A stretch of DNA of 12,694 bases, from positions 59,019 to 71,712 of the forward strand of contig DJYW01000123.1 in assembly GCA_002450255.1 (NCBI GenBank). The letters run 5' to 3'. Below, piece by piece: positions 5,801-12,694 of the stretch. Position 1 is the first letter of the stretch. Each line of letters starts with the position of its first letter. The DNA comes from Gammaproteobacteria bacterium UBA6968. GTDB taxonomy: Bacteria; Pseudomonadota; Gammaproteobacteria; Pseudomonadales; Azotimanducaceae. A model generated the notes under the pieces. The model worked only from the letters and a program-made list of their open reading frames with translations, did not search any database and was not told where the DNA came from. Position numbers and translations under genes: made by a program.

Positions 5801-7567
5801 ATGGCTGAAATGCTATCTGGTGGAGACATGCTGATTCGTTCGTTGCAGGACGAAGGAGTCGAGTACATCTTTGGTTATCCAGGAGGCTCGGCTTTGCATA
5901 TTTATGATGCGATCTTCCGCCAGCAAAAAATAGAGCACATTTTGGTGCGGCATGAGCAGGCTGCAACGCATATGGCGGACGGCTACGCGCGTTCCTGCGG
6001 CCGGCCAGGGGTCGTCCTCGTCACATCGGGCCCTGGTGCGACCAATGCGATTACCGGTATCGCAACCGCCTACATGGATAGCATTCCAATGGTGGTGATT
6101 TCCGGTCAGGTACCGACCAATCTAATTGGTACAGATGCGTTCCAAGAAACCGATATGGTCGGTATTTCGCGTCCTGTGGTGAAGCACAGCTTTATGGTGA
6201 AATCCGCCGAAGAGATACCAGCGGTGGTTAAGAAAGCGTTTTATATCGCGACTACGGGCCGGCCTGGTCCGGTGGTTATCGATGTGCCGAAGGATACAAC
6301 TGACCCGGCGCAAACGGTGCCTTACGTCTACCCAGATGCCGTTAACTTGCGATCTTACGCGCCGGTAAGCGGTGCTCAGCCGGAGCAAGTGCAGCGTGCC
6401 GCTCAGGCTATGGCAGCAGCTAAACGGCCGGTCTTTTATGTCGGTGGGGGTATTGTTCAGGCAGATGTTGAGGTCGACCTGCGAGAGCTCGTATCGCTAT
6501 TAGGTGCGCCGGTTGCGTCGACGCTGATGGGCCTAGGTGCTTTTCCAGGTACCGATCCGAAGAGCCTTGGCATGCTCGGCATGCACGGCACTTATGAGGC
6601 TAACATGACCATGGATGACGCGGACCTTGTCATCGCACTTGGGGCGCGCTTCGATGATCGAGTGACTAACAATCCAGATAAGTTCTCACCAAAGGCGACG
6701 ATTATCCATCTGGATATCGATCCCGCTTCCATAGACAAAATCGTAGCCAGTGACATCGGCCTGCTGGGCGACGCTCGGAGTGTGCTGCGTGCGCTGATAG
6801 CAGACCTTGAAGGCGTTTTGAACAATCGCAGCGAAGCCGAGCAAGCGTCACACAAAAATGCATTACAAGCCTGGTGGGAGCAGATCGAGGGCTGGCGAGC
6901 ACAGCACGGGTTGAACCACAAGTTGGTACCCGAGGCTGGCAAAGCGATTCTACCCCAGTTAGCGATACAGGCTTTGTACCGAGCCACAGATGGGGATGCG
7001 TTTATTACCTCAGATGTCGGCCAGCACCAAATGTTTGCTGCCCAGTATTACCATTTTGATTTGCCGCGGCGTTGGATCAACTCTGGCGGCTTGGGCACCA
7101 TGGGTTTTGGTTTACCGTCGGCCATGGGCGTGCAAATGGCACAGCCGGATGCTGTGGTCGCCTGCGTCACCGGTGAGGGTTCCTTCATGATGAACATGCA
7201 AGAACTTTCCACCTGTCTGCAGTATGGATTGCCGATCAAGATCATTAATCTGAACAACCAGGCGCTGGGTATGGTTAAGCAATGGCAGGATATGCAATAC
7301 GGGGGCCGTCACTCGCAGAGTACTTACAGTGATTCGTTGCCGGACTTCAAGACGCTCGTTGAAGCGTTTGGGCATGTGGGTATCAAGGTTGCTGAGGCTG
7401 CGGAACTCGAAGACGCCATGGCACTGGCTTTTTCCGATACGTATAAGAATCGCCTGGTATTTGTTGATGTTTGGGTAGACCCTCATGAGCACGTGTACCC
7501 GATGGCGATTAAAGGGGGCGCCATGCGGGATATGGTTTTGGCGAAGACCCTTGAGGAGAGGGTCTGA
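5801..7567 (+). CDS. ilvI: Acetolactate synthase, large catalytic subunit
   Basis: This ThDP-, Mg- and FAD-dependent enzyme condenses two pyruvates to acetolactate (valine/leucine branch), or pyruvate with 2-ketobutyrate (isoleucine branch). From 5801 it has 588 residues, similar to E. coli IlvI (574). The N-terminal ThDP pyrimidine domain holds [13 protein letters not shown] and [15 protein letters not shown] with catalytic E52. [19 protein letters not shown] follows at 75-93. The middle FAD domain includes [15 protein letters not shown] sequence around 278-288. The C-terminal ThDP domain has [14 protein letters not shown], then the cofactor motif from 458 to N486, then [17 protein letters not shown]. 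The cofactor motif reads GEG rather than the common GDG (E459). The C-terminal [12 protein letters not shown] is typical of the IlvI branch; ilvB would be an equally acceptable name. The stop overlaps the ilvH start (TGATG). Confidence 0.95.
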   Translation: MAEMLSGGDMLIRSLQDEGVEYIFGYPGGSALHIYDAIFRQQKIEHILVRHEQAATHMADGYARSCGRPGVVLVTSGPGATNAITGIATAYMDSIPMVVISGQVPTNLIGTDAFQETDMVGISRPVVKHSFMVKSAEEIPAVVKKAFYIATTGRPGPVVIDVPKDTTDPAQTVPYVYPDAVNLRSYAPVSGAQPEQVQRAAQAMAAAKRPVFYVGGGIVQADVEVDLRELVSLLGAPVASTLMGLGAFPGTDPKSLGMLGMHGTYEANMTMDDADLVIALGARFDDRVTNNPDKFSPKATIIHLDIDPASIDKIVASDIGLLGDARSVLRALIADLEGVLNNRSEAEQASHKNALQAWWEQIEGWRAQHGLNHKLVPEAGKAILPQLAIQALYRATDGDAFITSDVGQHQMFAAQYYHFDLPRRWINSGGLGTMGFGLPSAMGVQMAQPDAVVACVTGEGSFMMNMQELSTCLQYGLPIKIINLNNQALGMVKQWQDMQYGGRHSQSTYSDSLPDFKTLVEAFGHVGIKVAEAAELEDAMALAFSDTYKNRLVFVDVWVDPHEHVYPMAIKGGAMRDMVLAKTLEERV

Positions 7568-8079
7568 TGCGTCGAATTCTGGCCGTATTGTTGGAAAATG
7601 AAGCAGGCGCCTTGTCCCGTGTGGTAGGCCTGTTTGCACAGCGGAATTACAATATTGAATCGTTGACTGTCGCGCCTACGGAAGACCCAACGTTGTCTCG
7701 CCTGACCCTGACAACCTCTGGAGACGAAGGCAAGATTCAGCAGATCATTAAACACCTCGATCGACTAATCGAGGTTGTTAAAATTGATGATCTTTGCGAA
7801 GACAGTCATATCGAGCGGGAGCTAATGCTGATCAAGGTGCTGGCGGAAGCTGATGTGCGGCAAGAAGTAAAACGTTCAGCTGACATTTTCAGGGGCCAGA
7901 TCATCGATGTGAGCGCGGACACCTACACGATTCAGCTGGTTGGTCCCAGCGAGAAGCTGGACGCCTTTATCCATGCAATAACCGACTCCGCCCATGCGGA
8001 AAATCAGGCTAAGGTGCTCGAAGTGGTACGGTCCGGCGTATCTGGCATCGGTCGCGGACATCGAATCCTGGCGCTGTAA
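7567..8079 (+). CDS. ilvH: Acetolactate synthase, small regulatory subunit
   Basis: This subunit activates the large subunit and confers valine feedback inhibition. The 170-residue product (E. coli IlvH 163) begins with an ACT domain: ILAVLLENEAGALSRVVGLF, then NYNIESLTVAPTEDPTLSRL, ending near residue 75. A C-terminal ALS small-subunit domain (about 80-160) carries the ELMLIKV start and a VGPSEKLDAFI stretch. N11, G14, S17 and N29, positions tied to valine binding or resistance in E. coli, are all present, so the enzyme is inferred to be valine-sensitive. The start shares one base with the ilvI stop, and a strong ribosome site (GAGGAGAGG, 7553-7561) lies inside the end of ilvI. This gives coupled translation suited to a stoichiometric complex. 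It is also called ilvN. Confidence 0.96.
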   Translation: MRRILAVLLENEAGALSRVVGLFAQRNYNIESLTVAPTEDPTLSRLTLTTSGDEGKIQQIIKHLDRLIEVVKIDDLCEDSHIERELMLIKVLAEADVRQEVKRSADIFRGQIIDVSADTYTIQLVGPSEKLDAFIHAITDSAHAENQAKVLEVVRSGVSGIGRGHRILAL

Positions 8080-8150
8080 CAGCACCAGTTCAAAGGCAAA
8101 CAATCTGACTGCAAAAGCTCAGAACGACTCATCACTGAACAACCAAATAG

Positions 8151-9194
<1,044 letters not shown>

Positions 9195-9805
9195 ACCGTC
9201 CTTTTGTATTAAGGCCTTGCATGACCACCATGGCTTGTCAGGGCCTCAAGCTGTTTTTACGGCGTGTTTGGCGACCCCTGTTGTTCTACATATACGCCAA
9301 GGCGGCTGCACGTTGCTTAAGCCTTTCCCCAGCTGCAGGTGAGCAGGCATCTACTCCGATAACAGCTATTTTCCTAAAACTTGCGCTAGCCGATCCTGCG
9401 AAGATAAACCGCTCTGGTCTCTTTGCGCTTGTTTGCATGGAGTATTTGTGGCAAAAGATTAGACCGTGGCGGGTAACTACTGCACTTAGCGTTGGGGTCG
9501 TTAAGCGGTAAACGGTGAAACCGTCACTGTTGGGATAGGAATCAGTTTCAACAGATGCCTGACGAGCAGTTAGTATTGTTAGCTTTGGTTAACAAATTAC
9601 CTTATCAGACGATTACTTAAGCAACCCGGTTGCAGCCACCAGCGTAATGAGGCCTGTAGCTAAATTGGCGCAGCATTCGGCTTGATTGCTAAGGCCTCTG
9701 TAATCAGCAGACAGTCAGCCGCGCTGCCTGGAAAGTGGATCGTTGCTCTCACGGCTAGAAGGTAACGAGCATGCGTTTTGCAAGTTTTTCAAAGAGTAAA
9801 TTACG
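9195..9805. other. 611-base non-coding gap between ilvC and pssA
   Basis: No convincing protein gene is seen on either strand. A 96-codon frame at 9221-9511 has no ribosome site and no protein-like composition. Just after ilvC, AGGCC...GGCCT with an inner TGAC/GTCA pair (about 9211-9246) lies close to a T5 run and could be a weak terminator. Further on are ACGGT/ACCGT (9512-9524), a 21-residue Leu/Val-rich frame starting at 9555, GCAAC/GTTGC (9621-9633), and a tRNA-like inverted repeat at 9649-9698. A promoter for pssA is expected here, but no good -35/-10 pair stands out. Confidence 0.6.
9649..9698 (+). other. tRNA-like inverted repeat upstream of pssA
   Basis: GAGGCCT (9649-9655) pairs perfectly with AGGCCTC (9692-9698). 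After one bulged G, TAGC (9657-9660) pairs with GCTA (9688-9691), giving an 11-bp stem. The 5' side, TGTAGCTAAATTGGCGCAGC, resembles the tRNA D-arm consensus, and the 5' AGGCCTG resembles the acceptor start of tRNA-Ile. There is no T-arm GGTTCGA motif, and the element spans only 50 bases, so it is not a functional tRNA. It may be a tRNA remnant or an unrelated hairpin. Confidence 0.35.
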
Positions 9806-10672
9806 ATGAAAGGTCGCCAGAAAATCACGCGTTTACGCGAGGTGGGTAAAGATTTCGTGCGCCGTCACAAGGCGCAGCAAACCAATACAGAGACGCCTGT
9901 ATTAAACGATATGGCAACAGACGAGCAAAAAGACGCTGGCTTAGACCAAGGCAATCGCAGCCGTAGAGCGATTTACTTGTTACCGAATATCATCACCAGT
10001 GCCGCGCTATTTGCTGGGTTTTACGCCATCGTTGCAGCAATGCAGGGCAATATTCAGGCTTCCGTTTTCGCGATTTTTATCGCCATGGCGCTGGATACTG
10101 CAGATGGTCGAGTCGCGAGAATTACTCAGACTGAAAGCGAATTTGGCGCGGAATTTGACAGCTTGTCGGACATGGTCGCGTTTGGGGTGGCGCCTGCTTT
10201 AGTTGTCTTCAGTTCGGGTGTCGGTGATTTGGGTCAAATTGGCTGGGTGGTGACCTTCATTTATATGGCTTGCGCCGCCTTGCGCCTAGCTCGATTCAAT
10301 ACTCATAGCGACGATACTCATTTCACCGGATTAGCGAGTCCAGCGGCTGCAGGATTACTCACCAGCGCCGTGTGGTTGCTGTCCTCTTCGAGTGGTGCGA
10401 TGCCATTGAGCGTTGCCCTAAGCTTAGCGCTATTGACCGCCTGCGTTGGTTTGTTGATGGTTTCGAATTTCGTTTACTACTCTCCCAAGCGGATCAACTT
10501 ACGTGAGCGTATTCCATTTTTGAGCCTCGTATTAGTGACACTGGGCTTCGCAATTTTGTTAGTCGATCCGCCTTTGGTGCTGCTACTTATTGGTGTTGCT
10601 TATGCGGCTTCTGCGCCGGCGCGGGCGATGGCCAAACTGATCTCCAAAAAAATCAACAAGCCCACGGCGTAA
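9806..10672 (+). CDS. pssA: CDP-diacylglycerol-serine O-phosphatidyltransferase
   Basis: This integral inner-membrane enzyme makes phosphatidylserine from CDP-diacylglycerol and serine, the committed step to phosphatidylethanolamine. The 288-residue product shows the complete CDP-alcohol phosphatidyltransferase signature: D97, D100-G101, A104-R105, then eight residues to G114, D118 and D122. The four aspartates bind the metal pair. RAIYLLPNIITSAALFAGFYAI at 54-75 is the typical first membrane helix, and several further hydrophobic helices follow, up to about 275. About 50 polar residues precede the membrane part. M36 (9911) is an alternative start, but neither site has a strong Shine-Dalgarno, so the longer form was kept. 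It is of the multi-membrane-span type, unlike E. coli PssA, which belongs to the phospholipase D superfamily. It follows ilvC as in Pseudomonas, though separated by an unusually long gap. Confidence 0.94.
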   Translation: MKGRQKITRLREVGKDFVRRHKAQQTNTETPVLNDMATDEQKDAGLDQGNRSRRAIYLLPNIITSAALFAGFYAIVAAMQGNIQASVFAIFIAMALDTADGRVARITQTESEFGAEFDSLSDMVAFGVAPALVVFSSGVGDLGQIGWVVTFIYMACAALRLARFNTHSDDTHFTGLASPAAAGLLTSAVWLLSSSSGAMPLSVALSLALLTACVGLLMVSNFVYYSPKRINLRERIPFLSLVLVTLGFAILLVDPPLVLLLIGVAYAASAPARAMAKLISKKINKPTA

Positions 10673-10711
10673 GCACCATCAAAGCGAGTGCCATAGGTCG
10701 GTGCAATTAGC

Positions 10712-10754
10712 CAGTGCCGTGGGCAAATGCCACAAAGAATTGCCACTGGCACTG
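10712..10754. repeat. Long imperfect hairpin downstream of pssA
   Basis: CAGTGCC (10712-10718) pairs with GGCACTG (10748-10754). GTGG (10719-10722) pairs with CCAC (10743-10746) across a bulged T, and CAA (10724-10726) pairs with TTG (10740-10742) across a bulged G. This makes 14 bp of stem around a 13-base loop. No T-run follows on either side, so it is not a canonical intrinsic terminator. It could stabilise the pssA mRNA end or mark a dispersed palindromic repeat. Confidence 0.55.
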
Positions 10755-10922
10755 AAAATAACAGCGGTAGGCAGCCGCGAGGTGCGCCTGTCGCTTTTGT
10801 CAGTCTTCGGCGCAAACAGTCCCGCATTATCATCGGCGAAAAGCGTGTTATCGCTTTATCGTCATCGCGGTGAATTCATCAACGCGGCTTCGACACAACT
10901 TACCCTAAACTATAGCTAATGA

Positions 10923-10951
10923 TTGACAACGCAGTAAGCGACACCTAAACG
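10923..10951 (+). promoter_or_regulatory. Candidate promoter for msrPQ
   Basis: A perfect TTGACA (10923-10928) is followed after 17 bases by TAAACG (10946-10951), a poor -10 match (three of six). An alternative is TCGACA (10890-10895) with TATAGC (10911-10916) at a short 15-base spacing. Either would put the start of transcription within about 70 bases of msrP. Confidence 0.25.
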
Positions 10952-10981
10952 GATTCGCCACAGCCATCCCAGGAGTTAAAC

Positions 10982-11917
10982 ATGCTAATCGGCAAGCCAG
11001 TGCAGATCCCCAGCAGTGAAATTACCCCGGAGGGTATCTTTCGCAATAGACGCCAATTTATGCAGCAGAGCCTGACACTGGGCGCCGGGCTTGGCTTGAG
11101 CGGTATGCTGGCAAGTCCTGTGGCTTTTGCTGGATTGCAAAATGATGATGAGCTGACCCCAGAAGAAATCGTGACGCAGTTTAATAATTTTTATGAATTT
11201 GGAACGGACAAGTCTGATCCGGTTGCTAACGCTGGCCAACTGACTACCGACCCATGGACTGTGACGGTTAGCGGCGAAGCAGAAAAAACCGGAGCATTTG
11301 CGCTTGGCGATTTGTTGCAGGGTCTGGATGTGGAAGACCGGACCTATCGGTTTCGTTGTGTCGAAGCGTGGTCAATGGTGGTGCCATGGCAAGGGATTCA
11401 GCTCGGGAAAATTCTTGCCCAGTTTAAACCCACTGCAAAAGCTAAATATGTGGAATTCAAAACGCTTTATCGTCCAGAAGAAATGCCAGGACAGCGTGCC
11501 TTCTTCTCGAGCATTGACTGGCCCTACGTAGAGGGGTTGCGCATGGATGAAGCGATGCACCCGCTGACATTGATGGCGACAGGGGTTTACGGCAAGCCAA
11601 TGCCAAATCAAAACGGCGCACCATGGCGGCTGATTGTGCCTTGGAAATACGGTTTTAAATCCATTAAGTCCATCGTTAGCATTCGATTTACAGACCGCGA
11701 GCCGAAGAATACCTGGCAGTTACTAGCGCCGCATGAATATGGGTTTTACGCGAATGTGAATCCCGACGTGTCGCACCCGCGATGGAGTCAGGCTAGCGAA
11801 CGGCGCTTACCGAGCTCGATTTTTGATCCGAATAGACGGCCAACGCTGCCATTTAATGGCTACGCAGACGAAGTGGCTGGTCTTTACAGCGGTATGGATC
11901 TTTCCAAGTATTATTAA
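10982..11917 (+). CDS. msrP: Periplasmic methionine-sulfoxide reductase, catalytic molybdoenzyme MsrP (YedY)
   Basis: MsrP reduces methionine sulfoxide in oxidised periplasmic proteins, using a molybdopterin cofactor and electrons from MsrQ. The 311-residue precursor has a twin-arginine signal: NRRQFM at 22-27, a hydrophobic core, and a probable cleavage after AFA at residue 50. So it should be exported folded with its cofactor. The molybdenum-ligating cysteine is C126 in [15 protein letters not shown]. Other family blocks are [48 protein letters not shown] and a C-terminal [18 protein letters not shown]. Length and order match E. coli YedY. A good AGGAG site six bases upstream supports the ATG. 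msrQ follows after 25 bases. Confidence 0.96.
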   Translation: MLIGKPVQIPSSEITPEGIFRNRRQFMQQSLTLGAGLGLSGMLASPVAFAGLQNDDELTPEEIVTQFNNFYEFGTDKSDPVANAGQLTTDPWTVTVSGEAEKTGAFALGDLLQGLDVEDRTYRFRCVEAWSMVVPWQGIQLGKILAQFKPTAKAKYVEFKTLYRPEEMPGQRAFFSSIDWPYVEGLRMDEAMHPLTLMATGVYGKPMPNQNGAPWRLIVPWKYGFKSIKSIVSIRFTDREPKNTWQLLAPHEYGFYANVNPDVSHPRWSQASERRLPSSIFDPNRRPTLPFNGYADEVAGLYSGMDLSKYY

Positions 11918-11942
11918 CGGATAGCGGTATTGGGCAACGCAA

Positions 11943-12572
11943 TTGAGCCACAATCTACTGCAACGGGTATCTACCAGGCAGCTTAAAGCCTGCCTTGCCA
12001 TCGCCCTCAGCCTACCGCTGCTTTGGGTTGCGCTGGGTATTTGGCGGGAAGCACAACAACCCACTTCTGGTTTTGGGCCAGATCCCGCTGAGGGTCTGCT
12101 GCACTTTTTAGGCAGCACGGCGATCATTATCTTGCTGTGCGCTTTTAGCCTATCGCCGGTGAAGCGCCGCCTGGCACTGCCAGCGTTAGGCCCGGCACGC
12201 CGGATGCTGGGTCTATTTGCATTCGCTTACGTCACCCTGCATTTCGTGACTTATGGCTGGCTGTATATAGAAGCCAGTTTCAGCTTATTGCTCGAGGACG
12301 TGGTTGAGCGGCCTTATATCACCGCCGGTATGATGGCAGTCGCAGGTCTCCTACCAATGGCAATGACCTCTACCGCAGCCTGGCGACGGCGCCTGCGCCG
12401 CAATTGGCAGCGTCTGCACAGCGCGATCTATGTGGTGGTGCCGCTCGCGATACTGCATCTGGCCTGGTTACGCAAAGACGGTTTTGCAGAAGTTTTTGTG
12501 TATGCGCTTTGGTTTTTGATCATGCTATTGGAACGATGGTGGTGGCGTCGGCAAAAAGCCGGCGCAAATTAA
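11943..12572 (+). CDS. msrQ: Heme-binding membrane subunit MsrQ (YedZ), TTG start
   Basis: MsrQ is an inner-membrane b-type heme protein that passes electrons from the respiratory chain to MsrP. The 209-residue product has about six hydrophobic segments. It keeps the family histidines in their expected surroundings: H54 (GLLHFLG), H100 (YVTLHFVTYGW), H159 (WQRLHSAIY) and H172 (AILHLAW). The 13-residue spacing between the last two matches E. coli MsrQ. The RRMLGLFAFAYVTLHF and VERPYITAGM stretches are typical. The start is TTG: an in-frame stop lies at 11922-11924 and no ATG or GTG precedes the first membrane helix, so TTG is the only reasonable choice, with only a weak ribosome site (GGG, 11932-11934). 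It forms an operon with msrP. A minus-strand gene appears to converge on it, overlapping by four bases. Confidence 0.94.
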   Translation: MSHNLLQRVSTRQLKACLAIALSLPLLWVALGIWREAQQPTSGFGPDPAEGLLHFLGSTAIIILLCAFSLSPVKRRLALPALGPARRMLGLFAFAYVTLHFVTYGWLYIEASFSLLLEDVVERPYITAGMMAVAGLLPMAMTSTAAWRRRLRRNWQRLHSAIYVVVPLAILHLAWLRKDGFAEVFVYALWFLIMLLERWWWRRQKAGAN

Positions 12573-12694
12573 TACCATCTGAGAGCCATTAATCTATCCT
12601 GTTGGGCCTGTGTTCTATACTGCTCAAGCATCGCCGCAGAATAACCATCAGAGCGCGAAATCAACTGCTCATTCGGCTGCAAATTCGGCTGCAA
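12569..12694 (-). CDS. 3' end of an unidentified gene, cut by the window edge
   Basis: On the minus strand a frame enters at the right edge and stays open for 41 codons to a TAA at 12569-12571, which overlaps the end of msrQ in convergent orientation. The visible C-terminus begins LQPNLQPN, continues with polar, glutamine-rich sequence and ends LMALRWY. The composition looks protein-like and the rest is amphipathic, but I do not recognise a family, and no start is visible. A 41-codon open frame is only modest evidence. The remainder of the gene lies outside the window. Confidence 0.4.
   Translation of the reverse strand: MQPNLQPNEQLISRSDGYSAAMLEQYRTQAQQDRLMALRWY
12671..12694. repeat. Tandem 12-bp repeat at the right edge
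   Basis: ATTCGGCTGCAA occurs twice in direct succession (12671-12682 and 12683-12694) and is cut by the window edge, so more copies may follow. Its length is a multiple of three and it reads as Leu-Gln-Pro-Asn repeats in the probable minus-strand gene, keeping the frame open. Confidence 0.7.

Larger units (their letters stand above)
10673..10981. other. Intergenic region between pssA and msrP
   Basis: This 309-base stretch holds a long imperfect hairpin soon after pssA (10712-10754) and candidate promoter sequences near its 3' end. A 72-codon frame running through it (10701-10919) has no ribosome site and unconvincing composition. I see no conserved gene. A good ribosome site for msrP (AGGAG, 10971-10975) ends the region. 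Confidence 0.6.

Noticed and set aside
9221..9511. 96-codon plus-strand frame after ilvC
   Set aside because: It has no ribosome site, no recognisable motif, and begins inside a probable terminator-like hairpin.
9655..9730. A complete tRNA gene starting with the D-arm-like sequence
   Set aside because: There is no T-arm motif, no convincing anticodon stem-loop and no CCA end, so a functional tRNA cannot be supported.

Overview
The window (12.7 kb, mid-range GC) is a piece of a gammaproteobacterial chromosome made almost entirely of core housekeeping genes. The best evidence for the lineage is gene order. From general knowledge of Pseudomonas-type genomes, lspA-fkpB, fimT, bamD divergent from rluD-pgeF, and ilvI-ilvH-ilvC-pssA-msrP-msrQ are all familiar local orders. 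Protein motifs point the same way: a class I short-form IlvC, an IlvH-type ACT regulatory subunit, and a BamD with an E. coli-like core. No transposase, integrase, phage gene, rRNA, complete tRNA or CRISPR array is visible, and I see no defence or secondary-metabolite system.

Layout from left to right. Positions 1-252 hold the unidentified end of a preceding region plus an inverted repeat. lspA and fkpB (253-1298, +) form a two-gene unit for lipoprotein maturation and prolyl isomerisation. A lone FimT/GspH-type minor pseudopilin gene (1372-1962, -) and bamD (2169-3155, -) follow on the other strand. A 508-base divergent intergenic region (3156-3663) carries the bamD promoter, a hairpin and a possible 25-residue peptide gene. 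rluD and pgeF (3664-5550, +) are a tight pair. A leader with two inverted repeats precedes the branched-chain amino acid genes ilvI, ilvH and ilvC (5801-9194, +). A 611-base non-coding stretch with a tRNA-like inverted repeat separates ilvC from pssA (9806-10672, +). A 309-base gap with a long imperfect hairpin precedes msrP-msrQ (10982-12572, +). The last 126 bases look like the 3' end of a gene on the minus strand that runs out of the window.

Functionally, several products meet at the envelope. LspA matures lipoproteins, of which BamD is one. BamD helps insert outer-membrane proteins. PssA starts phosphatidylethanolamine synthesis. PgeF edits peptidoglycan precursors. MsrP/MsrQ repairs oxidised methionines in periplasmic proteins. 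IlvI/IlvH and IlvC catalyse the first two shared steps of valine/isoleucine synthesis.

The less ordinary material is mostly non-coding: structured leaders and gaps around rluD, ilvI, pssA and msrP, and signs of a contracted pilin/ispH neighbourhood between fkpB and bamD. None of these amounts to a demonstrated new system; they are candidates only.
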